This document shows positions 31,441-45,905 of a DNA stretch of 64,000 nt, in pieces (the stretch's first letter is position 1; each line of letters opens with the position of its first letter). The position numbers and the translations under genes are program-made. The DNA is from Vanessa cardui (taxonomy: Eukaryota; Arthropoda; Insecta; Lepidoptera; Nymphalidae): NCBI RefSeq assembly GCF_905220365.1, contig NC_061136.1, positions 9,341,702 through 9,405,701 of the forward strand, given 5' to 3'. A model generated the notes under the pieces. That model was not told the DNA's origin. It worked only from the letters and a program-made list of their open reading frames with translations, and did not search any database.

Positions 31441-33570
31441 ACTTAATAGAAAATTCCTACTTAAGTAATTAGCATTTTTATGGTTTTCTTAGTTAATTTT
31501 TAAATTTCAATTATATTTACGTAAGGATTTACGAAGTATCTCGTAGGTGCTTGGTTTTGTATTAACTCTAATCTTCGTGTGCTTATGTTTTGCATACCTA
31601 GCGTTGTTTAACTAGTAGCTATAAGCATATACCTAACTCTTATTTTAAACAGAATATTGTTATGTAAATAATGTAATTAAATATTTAAAGTAAATAATAA
31701 ATTTGTTACTACTGAAAATAAAAAAGTAAGTTCATTGGAGTTACAACTTTAAATTTCGAATCGAATGCGATTTAAGCTTGCCAAAACCATTAAAAAACAT
31801 AAAAATTAACACGTTGAGCAATATTTTTGGGCCTAGCATAAAGTTCATTACAAAGTTGTTCACAGACTATTATTTAATTACCTATTATGTTAGATAATGG
31901 CATATAAGACTCGCTAATTACTAATATCTATCAAATTTATCTCCTGTTGTGTTTAACATTTATTGACTATAAATACAAAGTAGGTATTATTGCTAAAAAA
32001 GGTAAGCAAAATTTTGGTTACAGGCTTATTATTTAAAATAAAATTTATATAATAATAAGATGCTATTTAAGCAACGTAATAAAAACGATATAGATAAAAA
32101 CTTTTCGGTTTATTTTCAAATATATTTTTTCGTTTATACATGTACAAAGTAATTTAAAGTAATCTATACTTACATATAAAGAGCAGCTACGTGAACGTTA
32201 TCATATTTTTACGGTCTACGTGAAAATGCGCACTTTTATTACGGGGCGTTTTATTACGCTTCTAGATTAGAAGCCCGAACCGAGGTCGCGCTTTGGTGTA
32301 TCTGATATTCTACATTCAACGTGCCCTGGCAATCTTTGTTCGAGTTTTGTATTATATTTTACATCGATAAGCTTCCCAGGTTAATAATTTAAATGCGTCC
32401 TTTCGAGTATAAGTTCTATTACTGTTTGAATATCTATAAAATAATAATAATTTATTTATTCCATACAAAAATAACCTTTATAAGCAGTTACTTGGTTGAA
32501 CTACGACAAAAGTCTCAATGTATTATAACACGGTCATCAAAAAAAACACAGATCAAGTGCTGGCTATCTTAGCTAGGCTAATTGAATAACTTGTGTTAAT
32601 TGTAAATATATCTATTTTTCGATTAATTATCTCTCCGGTTCATACTGATATTATAGATATAGTTTTCGGTTTCTTTATGTCCCTATTTAACAATAGTATA
32701 TAAATTAATTTATTCAAATTCACAGGCGTTTCTGATCACACGGTTGTAGTACACATTTCCAATTCTTCAGGCTGTTACTAAAAAAATTTCGACTGAAAGA
32801 TCGTACAACGCGACCTCGGCATCTGCGGCCCTATATCGCACACGATAAGATGCTGTTATTTAGTTATACGTCACGATATTTAAATATAACCATAAATCTT
32901 AGTTTAGTACCTACCTATATAACCTTTTTTTAAGCATGTCTAAATCTCAAAATATTGCACCAAATAGCGCTTAATAAGCATGAATATTTAAATACAATAT
33001 ATATACCAAACGACTTAGTATGTACATATGTATGGCGACCGAAAGTTTTAAAACTTATTCATGTGCATTTTCCTAGATATGATTCTTCTATACATTATAT
33101 ACTTCAGTTATATAGGCTTTAGTTCAAACGATTGCATTATATTCAAAACACTATATAGCTGATTCTATGAATATTTATAACAAATACCTATGTATGGTTT
33201 CTTTGTTCTTTATTGAGATTAAAAGTACCGAAATTTTAATATCTATTCATATCTAATATTGCTCTTCATATACCTCATAAAAACTTCATGAGTTTTTATA
33301 CCTTTTTTGTTAAAACGGCAGGTAAATTATGTTTCAGCGTCATACACTTGTCTGCTTAGTACAGTAACAAGGAATTAAAAATTGCTATTTTAAAACTATG
33401 AAAATAAATAATGATAAATAAGAGCGCATATAATTTTGTATGTAAATACCTTTTATATACCTACCAACAATACATATAGTCTGTGATTTGTAAATAAAAG
33501 CAATCCCATATGAGAGTGGATCAATAGTAAGTACAAGGATATTAAGTTAGTATAATATATGGTAAGAAAG
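31441..33570. other. Gene desert, nothing recognised
   Basis: AT-rich; no gene or clear repeat. Short GC patches occur near 32215-32330 and 32790-32870. Confidence 0.4.
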
Positions 33571-34190
33571 GCAAAGTAAAAACGGAGCTATGACGCGTGA
33601 AGAAATCGGGTCCGTATTTATGGGGAGAGTTATTGTTTGAAACGTCTAAGTCGTAATTCCGCGGCATAAAGCAGGCTTCTCTTTGGGACACCCCTCAATC
33701 CCACCCCGCCCGGGATGCTGTTTTTCCTGTGAAATGGCCCGTTTGAAATTGTTGTTTTATGGAAGTTTTTAGTAGTTGACTTTGCCCGGGAGAAATATAT
33801 AGAATGGCAATCTTACAACCAGTAAATACATATTTGATAACATAGTACAAAAAGCCTTTTTTTCAGATACATGCCGCAAAAGAAAATATAGGTACTTAAA
33901 TTACAAATGCGGTAAAAAATATATAAGTTTTAAAGAATGCTAAAGGCAGTCGTCGCTCTTGGAAAATATTGAAAGCAGAGGCCGATAAAAAAGTCAAAAT
34001 AACGACCTGTCACGAAATAATATACAATGAAATTATCTTCACCATTTTAAAGTTGGAACGCGCGGTCTGTGCTCCATTACGATTGGTGGATGCTTGACAG
34101 CCGGATGAAATACGTCGGTTCGGCCGCGCTGGCTCAGCGGGTGACAACATGGTGCCACTAAAATCCCCTAATGAAATTAAATTCCGTACG
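33571..34190. promoter_or_regulatory. Two possible conserved non-coding islands
   Basis: Positions 33580-33770 (GTAATTCCGCGGCATAAAGC, ACCCCGCCCGGGATGC, AAATGGCCCGTTTGAAATTG) and 34055-34180 (GAACGCGCGGTCTGTGC, TCGGTTCGGCCGCGCTGG) are GC-rich against the local background and have no coding frame. They look like regulatory DNA, by composition only. Confidence 0.3.
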
Positions 34191-35994
34191 TTTTAGTTTT
34201 GCTCGTAAATAATCTGTGTATCTAATCCGCTGATTAATGAATATGTTTTTTTATTTTTTTTTTTAACCATTTATGCTTAATGTTATTTTATAATTACATT
34301 CTTACTTTTCTCCCGTTTAATACCCGATTTATGTATATATAATAGGAGTATATAATATTGATTTACTAAGTAACATAACTCTGTTTCACGTAAATACAGA
34401 TAAATCCAAAGAAAAGGGTAATGTTACTTGTGAGATATCAAATATGACCCATAACAACAATAAATCGTATAGACGATCACTCAGACACTTTTATGACAAG
34501 ATGGCTAACAAATCACTCTCATATATCTGTTCGAAAGAGCATCTATACGTAGTATACGGCACGTAATGTAACAGATAGGGGGCATCTTAGCATTTTAAAA
34601 GCATTTTAGATAAACGAGTGTTAGATAGGCCTGTGGATTTAGTTACAACAAAATTACAAGTTTACGACGGACAATATAGCCTTATAGCAGCTTACGGCTT
34701 ACGGCACTACTCATGTTGAGCACTAAAGAACTGGTTTACTATCCTACTGATGATTTACTGGATGCATTCCACGGTGACGTCGAGACTTTTAAGTGCTTAG
34801 ATATTGCTCTACATAATGTTCATGTACATAAACGTATTCCTTATAATTTATGTAATATTAATAGTCTACGTGTATCACGTACAGAAATGTCAACTTAGTT
34901 TTGCCTGTTAATACAAGCGTTTTTAGCGTTATTTTTTCAAGCGTTATTTTTAGCGTTATTCATTCAAATGGGCACAAATCTAATTTAAATAACTACTATT
35001 TCAAAGGAAATTGAATACCCGTGGGGTAGATTCCTGTTGAACCCCTAATAAATTAATACTGACTGTAGTCTTTACAATATAACATAATAATACAATTTCA
35101 GAGCTAATAGCTCAGTTATATAAATAGTAATATCTATTTATAATACATTACTCCACTACTTATATAAGCTTTAAATTTTACTTCCAATAATCCGATAACA
35201 CCATCTTCGACGTATAAAACGTATTTATTTTCAAATACATATTGGCATCGATTCGGAGTCATTACCCCGTCATTTCGGCCGAGTTACACCATCTTGCTGA
35301 CATGTTGAAAAAAATTGTGTACATGACCATACATATATTTATATGTAACTTGTTAACAATTGCAACTGAGTAAAATTAGGTATTTTTTCGTATTATTAAT
35401 ATATTTTAGTAACGAAAATAATAAATTGGACAGGGTCGCATGCAAAAGCTAGTCGTTAATAAATTCTACAGCGCATACTTAACATTGTTTTGTATCATCG
35501 TTCATTATGAATATATTTCCTTGTAATTTACGATAGCTTAAAGTAATATCGATTTTCTTCGTCATAATTTATGCCTCTCACTCCGTGACATGACTTGAGT
35601 TTTAATATTTTACTGCATGGGTGGGCTGAGAGTCGTTTTATTTATCTGATTTATTAATTAGCACTTTAAAGATCTAAATAAAAAGAGTAATACAAAATAC
35701 AACCGACGAGACCTGGATTAAGACTATCAATCAAATTGTTTTTAAATAAAACTAGCAACTATTCCTATATAAAGTATTGTTAAGTAAAATGCCATGAAAT
35801 TGTTATTTGAAATAAAATACTCCAAAAGGTAGTAATCAGTGATAAATAGTATTTTTAAACTGTAGTCTACACGTGCGTAGATCGGTTATTAAGTATGAAT
35901 AGCACATTAATACTTAATAATATTCTTATATCGCATTGAAATTTCAAATCGCACACCCGATTATGACTTAATAAAAACCTATTTCAGTATGATT
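34191..35994. other. Gene desert, nothing recognised
   Basis: AT-rich with no gene. A 61-codon frame at 34713-34898 has no recognised features. Confidence 0.45.
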
Positions 35995-36410
35995 TTATTT
36001 TAGTATTTTCTTTGCCACACATGCGTTCTGATTCCGTGAGACGTTGAATTTACGATCCAATATTTTTATGCAAAGTGCGTCGCCAAATGTGCCGAGTCGG
36101 TACCGAAAAAACAGCCATGTCCTTTTGCACGTAAAAAGGATGCGACAAAATAAATATACATGAAGCCACCCTTTTTGTCCATTAAACGACCCGAGCTTTT
36201 TTTTCCTTGCCTCCATAAAATGTGCCCCAATAAATATGTAAATCTACCGAAAAAACTCTCCGAACTGCCACGACGTTCGCTTCTTTGAGTTTCACTTTCG
36301 ACGTTTCGATTTAATTGGTACAATTGTAGGATTTGTTGAGGCTTCCATAACCCGCGCAGTGTCAATGACCTCTTCGATATATTTTTGCAATTGTAAGGAT
36401 TTGACAAATT
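35995..36410. promoter_or_regulatory. Possible conserved non-coding island
   Basis: About 400 bp of balanced composition with repeated TTTATG / CCATAAA / AATAAATAT motifs (Caudal or posterior-Hox-like cores) and CpG patches (GTGCGTCGCCAAATGTGCCG). The two overlapping minus-strand frames (113 and 73 codons) have no recognisable domain. Regulatory function is inferred from motif density and composition. Confidence 0.3.
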
Positions 36411-37060
36411 TATAAGCTACATTTTTTTGAAGTTTAATACATAGGTATTATAATTTTGTATCTTCAAATGCAAATATTTGTAATTTGGTTATATTATTGG
36501 AGTGAGATATATTTCCATGTACCTATGCAAATATTTTTACGAATATAGTGAGTAATAAATACCTATTACATCAAATGAAAATATGTTATAATAAACAAAA
36601 AACTCGCGTAAGTAAATATCTGAAAAGTTATTTAAAGATTCCAAGCAGTCATAGCAAGTTGTTATAAATACGATAGGTATATTTGGTACATAAATCGTGA
36701 CGGATTCGAAACGTAGTAAAGAAAGCCGAATCGAGGGAGCTGCATCGATCCGCCCGGGCGGCACGAGGGTCCCGGCAGCCCCACATCTGCCTTTCGTATA
36801 ATTAGACTCACCTACATATTTAGGTATATATAACACGTAGCTAAGAGTGCCTACCGGTTTGAATATACGTAACGCTATATGTCAACTGGATACTTTTGTC
36901 TTAAAAGACAAAGGAATACAGTCTGTATACGTACCTGTTTGCGAATATAAATCCAACTCGAAGAATAAAACAAAAATCACCATCCATGTTATCATTGTCG
37001 TTATTTATGTTACAAAAAATAAATTGCAAACAATCGACACGAAAAATCTTTAAAGGATAC
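36411..37060. other. Gene desert with one GC-rich patch
   Basis: AT-rich except 36700-36795, which is GC-rich (GATCCGCCCGGGCGGCACGA, GGTCCCGGCAGCCCC) and contains the near-palindrome CCGCCCGGGCGG. A 99-codon minus-strand frame crosses it without a recognised domain. Confidence 0.35.
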
Positions 37061-37380
37061 ATTTTTCCTTAATGAATGGTATTGATCGGTCGAGGCTATA
37101 AGCGCATAATTTACGACTACCTATACCCTCGGGTCCTGTTGCGTGCTCCGAAGGTGTGTTATTTATACCCCCTTTTTTATTTATGCCCCCTTTTTTCGCA
37201 GCTCGTAACGGCTGGTAATAAAGGGGACTTAATTTTAATTTCATGATTGGAAAGCTCGATTGGCCGGTTATGTGGCTTAATGAGTTTATGGCGGCAATGA
37301 GTGGATGATAACGGTCGTGGGACAGAACTAATTGACTCTCTCCGCTGTTCCAGATTCTTTGTTCCATACGTATCTTACAC
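37061..37380. promoter_or_regulatory. Possible regulatory island with duplicated motif
   Basis: A mixed-composition block with a tandem pair of 18-bp units (37159-37176 and 37177-37194) that differ at one base. Each unit holds TTTATA/TTTATG followed by CCCCC. Further on lie CTCGATTGGCCGG and TTTATGGCGGCAATGAG. TTTATG is a Caudal/posterior-Hox-type core, so this may be an enhancer. Confidence 0.35.
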
Positions 37381-40224
37381 ATTTATAAAATTGATTTTTG
37401 TGACTTATGTTTAATAAGAAAATATTTTGCGTCTAAAATGTACATCGATATTTAAATGCTAATGTGCTATATTTGTTGGTAATGGAAAATCTCTTCAAAG
37501 TGAATATTAATTTTATGGAATAATATTATAAAAAAAAAATACTTAAAGAGTTTCGTTTAGAGAAACCTAAAGCGTATCTTCATAAATAACAAACCACTTG
37601 AAGATCGGGACGTGTAAATGAGACTACGCATCTTTCGGGTTCGTACATTCCCACACCATATTGAAAAAGATAAATCTCTGTCTCACCCGCCTTCCGTTTC
37701 GATCCATTAAACCCGAGCTTTTTGTATCCAAAGAAATATTCTTACCTAAAGATATACCTAACAATACATAAGGTAATAAATGGAGGTTCGGATATCTTAA
37801 AACTGGTTTAGATGAGTGCCGTCCTTAGATTTAGTTACATTGTAGAGCCCCTTAATATTCATAACGCATATTTTAACTTGCGTTGAATTTTAATAAATCC
37901 GATACTAAAATATGTACTTACAGTAAAACCTTCAAACGGTGCAAAAAAGCAGAAACACGGTTGATTTATACCTACCGCCTTTCGAGCGGGGATTATGTTC
38001 GCACTTACGTAGTACGTTAAGAAGTATATATTTTTTTGTTTCCATTGTACGCAACATTGTAACATAGCGTCGGGGTCACTTAAGGAATATATGGCGTATT
38101 AAAGCGCATAAAGAAAACAGTGTTTTCGGAAAATAGTTGAGTATAAAGGAAAGTTGTAAGAATGTCGTAACTGTGGACATAAATTTTGTGAATGGCATGA
38201 AAAGAATCTATGGCGATAGAATTGTTAATAAAGATATAGAGCGATGTATTACGGGACATTAGTGAAGTTTTATAGAGCAATGACGGCGGGTAGATGAATG
38301 CACCCGCACTGCGATGATGACGCTGTGTGGCTATTTATCAAACTGAAATTATTTATATTATGATATTTATTATGAAGTCATCAAATTCTTTCGAAAGGAC
38401 ATTAACTGCAAGCTGAGTTTCCTATTATAATTTACATTTGTATAAATAACATTATTATGTGTTAATTTCCTAGATAGATATCAATGTACGATAACGTTTG
38501 ATTAAATATTGTAAACAGTCTTACCTATACCTAATAAATTTAATATTATAATATTAACAATTTCTCTGACAGACTCAGTCTGTCTCTGTCAGTCTGATTG
38601 ACTGTTTTACCGTGATTAAATCAAAAAATGCTAAACGGATTTTCGGAGTTATTATTATTGGTAAAAACAATCACTATTATTAAATAAGGAAGGTGCATAA
38701 TCAATATTTTGTATATATTGGTTGAAATAACATAATTATTGTTGAAGGTGTCGGAAAAATCATGCCGACTGAAAATGCCGATTAAATTGTTGTATATTAC
38801 GCTATGAATATTATTTACATTATTTACTAGCTATATTTATTGTATAACCACGTACCTGTGAAGCCGGGTTTTGGGCGGTTTCATATCAGATCAATAAATT
38901 TAATTCATTATCGCGATATGAATATATTCGATTAAAATTATTGCTGATTCACATAAATTTGAACTAGACTTCCCATCGTAAATATATTATTTTCTGTTAA
39001 GGTATATTTTAAGTGATTTTTAATGAAGTTAAAAAGCGTAGCGCGTCTAATTTTATTTAATTACTTGTAGATATTATTTGATAAGATTCAGCAATTTTAG
39101 ACGCCAGTCGTGTAGTTTTTACTGAATTAATTATATTTAACGAAAACGAGTTTGCCGAATTGTAAGATTTTTTTTGGTTAATTATGTCTTAATTGTAGGT
39201 AATTAAGCTCTCATACTAATGTTATAACGTTATCAGTTCTGTTTATTACTGGCGCCGTATCTATAGGTATAGCAATAGAAGTAGGAAAATGTTGTTAGGT
39301 ATATATTTTACACTATTTATTACATTTAACTACTCATTTTCACTTTTATTTTACTTCGAATACTCCGATAATAGTTTCGGTGTTGTTCAAGTTTCAACAC
39401 AATATTATTTGCAAATCCATAGTTTAATTAATTTTTCGACCAAATCTGTCAAATTGCTTGGTTGGAATAGAGTAAAGGTATAAGGTCAACATTAAAATTC
39501 GTTATCTTAAGGTGTCATTCATATCTTCGTATTAAAAATCCTAAATGGTTTGTAATTATAGAAAAAGAACAACTTTTTTTCAAAATTGTATTTATGTAAA
39601 TTATTTTCTAATTATTATAAAATTATAATGAATAATGAAAGACTAGCTTATGTAACAGTAGCAAGTGTTAATTAAAAAGGCATGTTTCTATCATAAATAA
39701 TTCCAGACTAGGTACTCAGTAACATTAACTTAATTTCATTCTAGCCATTAAAATTATCCGAATATGTAATCTACTTTTAACTTACAAGTTACATATATTT
39801 ATGATATGTTTATGATATACCTACCCATACATCATAAATATATACCTTTATGAAATATATTTTAAGCTTTTTCTATTACGTTAAAATCTTTCTGTAATAA
39901 AATAACAATACGACTATCGTATGAGTTATGAAATTGGTAACTATTTAAGCTATATTTATAACCGTTACAGAAATGTAATAAAATGCTCTTAAACCTAATA
40001 AATTAATTTATTTAATTTAATAGAGATTATCCGTTTTGTTCACTTATGTCTGACCTTTAAATAAAAACAACTCGTATTTCAAAAATTTCACAATAAATTT
40101 ATGATAATTAAGTAAATGAATACTGTATATAAAAATTTATGCGCATAAAAATCCACATATTTAAAGAGTAAGCTTATCTCGACATATAATATTCTAGAAA
40201 TGTTTCCACGGTACCTATATCAAA
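37381..40224. other. Gene desert, nothing recognised
   Basis: AT-rich. Around 38562-38606 there is a CTGTCAGTCTG-type imperfect repeat. A short GCCGGGTTTTGGGCGG piece near 38861 may be a Helitron-like relic. Confidence 0.4.
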
Positions 40225-40330
40225 CTGGCCGTAAATGTCTCTCGCAGGATAATATTTTACGACGCCTTATGCAGAGACGAGAGGCGGGGAGCTGCCCTTA
40301 TCTACCTACACATGTGGAGTGACATCCAAA
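40225..40330. promoter_or_regulatory. Small GC-richer block
   Basis: AAACTGGCCGTAAATGTCTC, then GACGCCTTATGCAGAGACGA and GAGGCGGGGAGCTGCCC stand out from AT-rich flanks. Possible regulatory element; no frame. Confidence 0.25.
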
Positions 40331-40609
40331 TTTATTGACTTAAAAATATCCACCCAGATTAAGAAACTGTACCTATTCGAAACGAAAATGATAAAATATT
40401 ATTCTTTACCCGAACGTATTTCTCATTTGATTTGTATTCCATTCGAGAGTTTGAACATGACATTCAAATAAAATATTGATGTTGTTAAAATAGTTATTTC
40501 ACGTTAGTTATTCATATTAATATTGTTATATTAAGTTGGATGTATGAAGATACATTAAGGATTATATTATTTTGTCTGTGGACTTTGAACTGAAAAATTA
40601 GATAAAACT

Positions 40610-40700
40610 AATTATAACGGATGAATCGCGTATATTAATTATTTTTAAACATCCCGACGTTTCGAGCACTTTGCAGTGTTCGTGGTCACGGGTAGACTGA
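40610..40700 (-). repeat. Dispersed repeat fragment
   Basis: On the minus strand: CTACCCGTGACCACGAACAC, TGCAAAGTGCTCGAAACGTC, GGGATGTTTAAAAATAATTA. I recognise the 'TGCTCGAAACGTCGGGATGT' block as a recurring lepidopteran repeat, but not its class. Confidence 0.5.
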
Positions 40701-43700
40701 AAAATTAGGCAAAAAAAAAAATGACAGTGAGAAAAAGTAAAGACACTCAAACAAAGTAGACGTACTTAGTTTCAGTTATCGAGATATTTACGATCTTTGA
40801 TTTTAACTAAATGTCAGCGCTTCGTTTTATGTATGAGAATAAACTGTCAATGTATGTCTTCTGTTTAAACTCCAATATTGAAATAAGTGAATATGAAATA
40901 TATTTACACTGAGCTGCTTGTTTTCAAATTCTGTTAAAATTGACACCGGTCGCGAAACTAGCCTTCACGTGTAAATAACGAGCGGCTTAGAGATGAAACG
41001 GTAAGTCGATGTTAAGGCGTTATAGTTATTTGTGACATCAGTTGTCTGTGACTGGTATTGAACCTGTCACTTAGCTGATGTCAGGGAATTCAGTCCTACT
41101 AACTTTGTAGTGTTAACATTGTGAATCGGAATTAGCCGTGGATTCTGCAAGAATTTTCTTTGTATAAATACATATACTTATATATCACTTGTGAAATATT
41201 GACAACCGGCTTACGGAACTTGAAATCGATATAAGTAAATGTAAAACCTAAGTATTTTTATATCTCTCGTAACAGAAATAAATTCTAGTTTTTTTAAATA
41301 TTTTCTATAAACTTCAATTTTGAAAACATATTGCGTCGGTATGGATCTCCATGTAACTGTAAAATAATTATTGATTAAGTACGTACTCTTATTCTTAATC
41401 AATGTCAAATTAGGTAATTTCTGATTGTTTGCTAATATTTTCTTTACTATTAAATAAGATTTTGATAAGTTAGGCTTGTGTATAATTATATTATTTAGAA
41501 ATTCATGAGCCCGTTTGGCACGCAGTTTTACAGATCAGCACAGTGCTAGCGGATACAATGATTGTGACAATTGTGGTTATGTAATTTTACAGATATAATA
41601 TTGTGAAATTTTATATTTGTCGCTACATATTAAGTATCCAAATTTTTCTGGCCGTTCGAAAAATGTCTTGGCTTGGGTATAAACTAATTTGTTATTTAAT
41701 GCTATAGGTACATTTCCAAATAAATGAATAAAATATAACATTCGTATCTCAGTATTTGTAAAGTAGATTGACTAAATGTAGCCTTTTACGTATAAAATTC
41801 ATAATAAAAAGGCCCCTCTTTAATTAATTTCACACTCTGAATTGAAACTCGTCGTAAGCAACAAAGATTAGAAGTAGAAAATAGATCCATTAAAATGCTA
41901 TGTTGTGTCATGTCTACAATGACGTTAGGTAGCCGAGCAGAGCACTTAACAGGTAACTAGGACTTGTAAGTAATTGCACTTAACTCAAACAAAGGAATTG
42001 AATTTATTTTCTGGAAAAGTAACGACTCTGAAAACCTACCATTTTTATTAAGAAACCGTTTTTGTTCATTCGTGGCGAATAAAAAGTACAAGTATGATTT
42101 CCTTATAACTTATTTGCATTAAACTTAAGCGTCTCTTATTATAATATATCAAAACACGAATATAATGCATTATTTTTAAGATTTATAATTTACGTGCAAT
42201 TAAATTATTATGATATCATGTCTCAATTTTATGCAGATTACTTTTAAATTTTATTATCGATAAGGCATTGAAAAAACTGAGTAGTAGTGAGTCTAGTCAT
42301 AAATTTACGCTTATATCAATGTATGATCGTGCTTATCTGCCATTTCTATTTGATAATACATTTTGAGTCACATAGATTTTGTATTGCAATAATAGTACAA
42401 GAGTAACGTAAACGTTAGGATGAAAAGCACTTGGAATATGTACTGAAAAATCCATAATGGATAGACTTAAGAAAACACGGCAAGGATGTAGAACGCATGG
42501 GATATCCAACTCTACAATAACAGGCATTCCGTAGTAAGGTATTAAATTCTGCTTAAAATTCTGAACAACATTGACCAAGGAACACATTTAAAACTTTAAA
42601 TTTCATTAAAGTAATTGACATGGTATATAATGTATCGTATCGCGTAAATATACTGAGTCATCGTTTTTTTTTAAACGGCTATGTTTTAGGCAACATTAGC
42701 ACATGGTTTGGTTTTGATTTGGCTACATCTCAACACATAAATAGTATCTAGGTAATATTGATAAATTTAATATTAATATTTGGATTATACTAAGCTAGCC
42801 GATTAAATCTAAATAGTGGTACCAACCAGATAAAAATCGAACTTGCTTGAAAGAAGTCAGCGAACGAATATAGGGACGACAGGTGAATTATTTTGACTTC
42901 TCAGACTAAGTTTCAAGCTAGTAAGGCTATGGATTCCGAGTGAGGTTTCTAATCATGGATTATTATTGGTTATGTTGCTGAGTATCAGTGGTTTAACGGT
43001 TTAAAATTAGCAGTGTTACACATCCGTACCTCCGAAAGCACTAGTAACCCTAGTGTCTTATTTCATTCGCGTCGGACTTTCGTCCCGGCTGAGTTAAAAG
43101 AGTGTTTTCCTTACACAGTCCTACATTTACATTATAAGTATATATAAATACATAATTTTAAACAACGGCGGTAGCTACCTCATGTAATATTTACTACCTT
43201 TGTGTTAAAAATGGTATATGTAATACATACGATTAATTCAAATTGAATTATTTATATAATGTTCTTTAATATTACGAATTAAAAAGGTTAATCAAATGTT
43301 TTGTGCACTTTATCGTTACCAAATTTATATATAATTTTTAATATTAAATATGAATTATGTTTTACATAAGGAAACTTTAAATTATTATTCGCAATGCACT
43401 GACGTTGATGAAATACTTATCAAGATATTCATATCAAGTAAAACTGAATAATGAACTGGAAGCAATCGTTATAATTAGTTTTTTGTTTTTCATATTGCAA
43501 TATATTTTTAAATATTAATGTTAACCTTTTTTGTGGAATGGTTGAATGTTACCTCCTTGAATTTGAGAATATAGTTTAACAATTTAAACAAATATTAATT
43601 TAATACCTAAGTATATATATTATTTAACTGGTAAGATTATAAACGACTCGTTACTTATAATATTAAAACAGGATTTTTAATAGTTAGAAATATATAACCA

Positions 43701-44119
43701 AGAGAAAGCAATCTCATGTTTCTTTTATTAAACCTATTTATCATTGTTTTTTTTTTATATATAAATAAAGTAACAAAGTAGTCGGATGTATATTGAGTCT
43801 TGCTAGTTTAATAATTTAGCCTTTGGATGATTCGTCTGGATATTTAGCTAGTTATATATAGATATATATTATAATATGCACATATCGAAGCTTTCAATAA
43901 ATGTAAAGAGGCGAATATCATCAAAAAATCAATAGGGATGTTTGCTTATATACCTACGTACGTAATTATAACGTTAAAGTATCGTTTTAAATATGATCAA
44001 ATGATTGAAATGGCTTTAATTAAAACGACAATGATTATTAGGTTTAAATATTAAGAACGTTTTTACAAAGATACAATAAACGCACTTACGGTTATGTCTT
44101 GTATTTTTGTGATTCTCTG
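40701..44119. other. Gene desert, nothing recognised
   Basis: AT-rich, without a gene. Small mixed-composition patches are at 41035-41110 and 43020-43105. Confidence 0.4.
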
Positions 44120-44400
44120 GTGCGATGTCAGGGCAATTTCAGAGGTGTTTGCTGCGTGAGTTTCGGATTCAATACAATATTTTCATTAGGATTTATAAGT
44201 TTCTAAACTTGTCTACACTCGGTTGTGTTTCAAATTGGACTGATGAGCGTGGGCTCCACCAAGTTATATGAGGCGTCAATAAACCAAACCGCATCTATTA
44301 TTCTGATGCCCGAATTGCCTTCCAGCTGACGTAGACTTTTAAATACGCTTTATGGCCCAAATTATTCCGGCTGTTGACCCAGTTCTGTATCATAAAAGTG
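44120..44400. promoter_or_regulatory. Possible conserved non-coding island
   Basis: A balanced-composition block with a Runt-type AACCGCA within AACCAAACCGCATC, a GTCAATAAACC forkhead-like site and TACGCTTTATGGCCC. There is no long frame. The mix of motifs suggests an enhancer, but this is inference. Confidence 0.3.
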
Positions 44401-45448
44401 GTAATTATTAATGAGGATGCGAGGTTTTTGCCATTTTAATTAAAAACATTCAATATATTATTTTAACCAACCAAACTTGCGAGACGTTATAAAATCTTAG
44501 GGCTAAATAATTGTATTTGTAAAATATTTAAAGATGTAAAACAAAACGGTTCAATTTAGATTACCAACGACGTTGGCGTAACTGCGAAGTGTAATAGCAA
44601 AGCAGCCGCTCAAAAATACGATCTATAAATAAATATTTGATAGCAAACGTCGGTACTAAGGTCCCAAATACACTAAATATTGAAACGAGTTCGTTAAGTC
44701 AAATGATGTAACAAAATGTGCAAACAAGTTGTGTGTACTCGGCATATTAACAGATCCTCACTACGGCGGGTTATTAAAGCTTTAGGGTGGTAAGTGATGT
44801 GAAGCAGAATGCGCTAATATGACTTTTAAATGATAAACTATAAGGTTCATTTTAAAAAAATATAACTTAAGCTGCATTTCGATGATCGGGGCAGCGTTTA
44901 TTGCACCCATGAGCAATTCATCCCGAGTTAACGTTTGACTAATTTGTGAAGTATTGTAAAGGTACCATAAAATGAGGCCAATGACGTTGTATCAGCTGAT
45001 ACGTTTTAGTAAAAGTGGTTTAAGTAGTTAACATAACCAGTCATTATTTTACTCTAGAACGACGTATAGTGGACGTATAGTGAATATTGAGAAATAAGTA
45101 AATCGAACTAGTTGTTACTATGTAAATATTAAAAGGATAAAGCAGATTGATTTCACTTACATCGAGAACCTTAACGTAAACAATATGTGTACATTATAAA
45201 ATTAAGGTTCTGTCGGTTTTCTTGCGAATTTGATGGGGACTACTTTAAACTCTTTCCACCGAAATCAAATATAGATTTTGAATACTAGGCACACCGTTCA
45301 CGTGTTAAACAAGAGACACCAAAACATAAACTGACCAATAACTCCTCGTAGTCACCTTGAACCCTGTTTTCACTTTTCGCGTACATATAAACGTGTTTTA
45401 TTGTTTTGTACACTGTTATGCAAATGAATATCGCCAACAGTAGCTTTT
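44401..45448. other. Gene desert, one short GC-richer block
   Basis: No gene is seen. Positions 44870-45010 (GATGATCGGGGCAGCG, CCATGAGCAATTCATCCCGA) have the look of a conserved non-coding block. Confidence 0.35.
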
Positions 45449-45905
45449 ATGAAGGGTTTCTTAAAAACCGAAAACTTCGAAAGTGAAAGCCAACTGGGGG
45501 CATATTGTGATTGTTTGTCACGCTTCCTTTCCGCCATTGTTAGGATAAATATTTACGCTACGACATGCAAAAGAGGTTTTTACAAGACGACTACCGAATT
45601 GACCTTTTTTTTAGGACAACCCTTCTGGCAGCTTTCGGCTCTGTTTGTTTGTCCTTTGCCATTGATATGTTTACTATATGTGTCGAATTGGACGCGAGTG
45701 ACAAGACTGGGTGATACTATAGAATGTGGCTTATGGAACGTATGAAACTAATATAAACTAGAGAAGGTCGCGGTAGTCGGTTAGGTTCGGTATTAAAGTT
45801 TACGACAGGGATGCGAGACATCATAAAACTTGAAATAAATCGAATCGGAGACCCGAGAAAAACAATCCACTTCGTTTCGAAATTACTCCAGATTACACAT
45901 GCTGG
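45449..45905. promoter_or_regulatory. Possible conserved non-coding island
   Basis: A less AT-rich stretch with overlapping frames of 98 (+) and 73 (-) codons, neither showing a domain or strong splice sites. Patches such as GGCAGCTTTCGGCTCTG and GAAGGTCGCGGTAGTCGG stand out. Non-coding regulatory DNA is likelier than an exon. Confidence 0.25.

Noticed and set aside
36537..36836. 99-codon minus-strand frame over a GC patch
   Set aside because: No domain or splice support; only the GC patch is non-random, and it fits a non-coding element.
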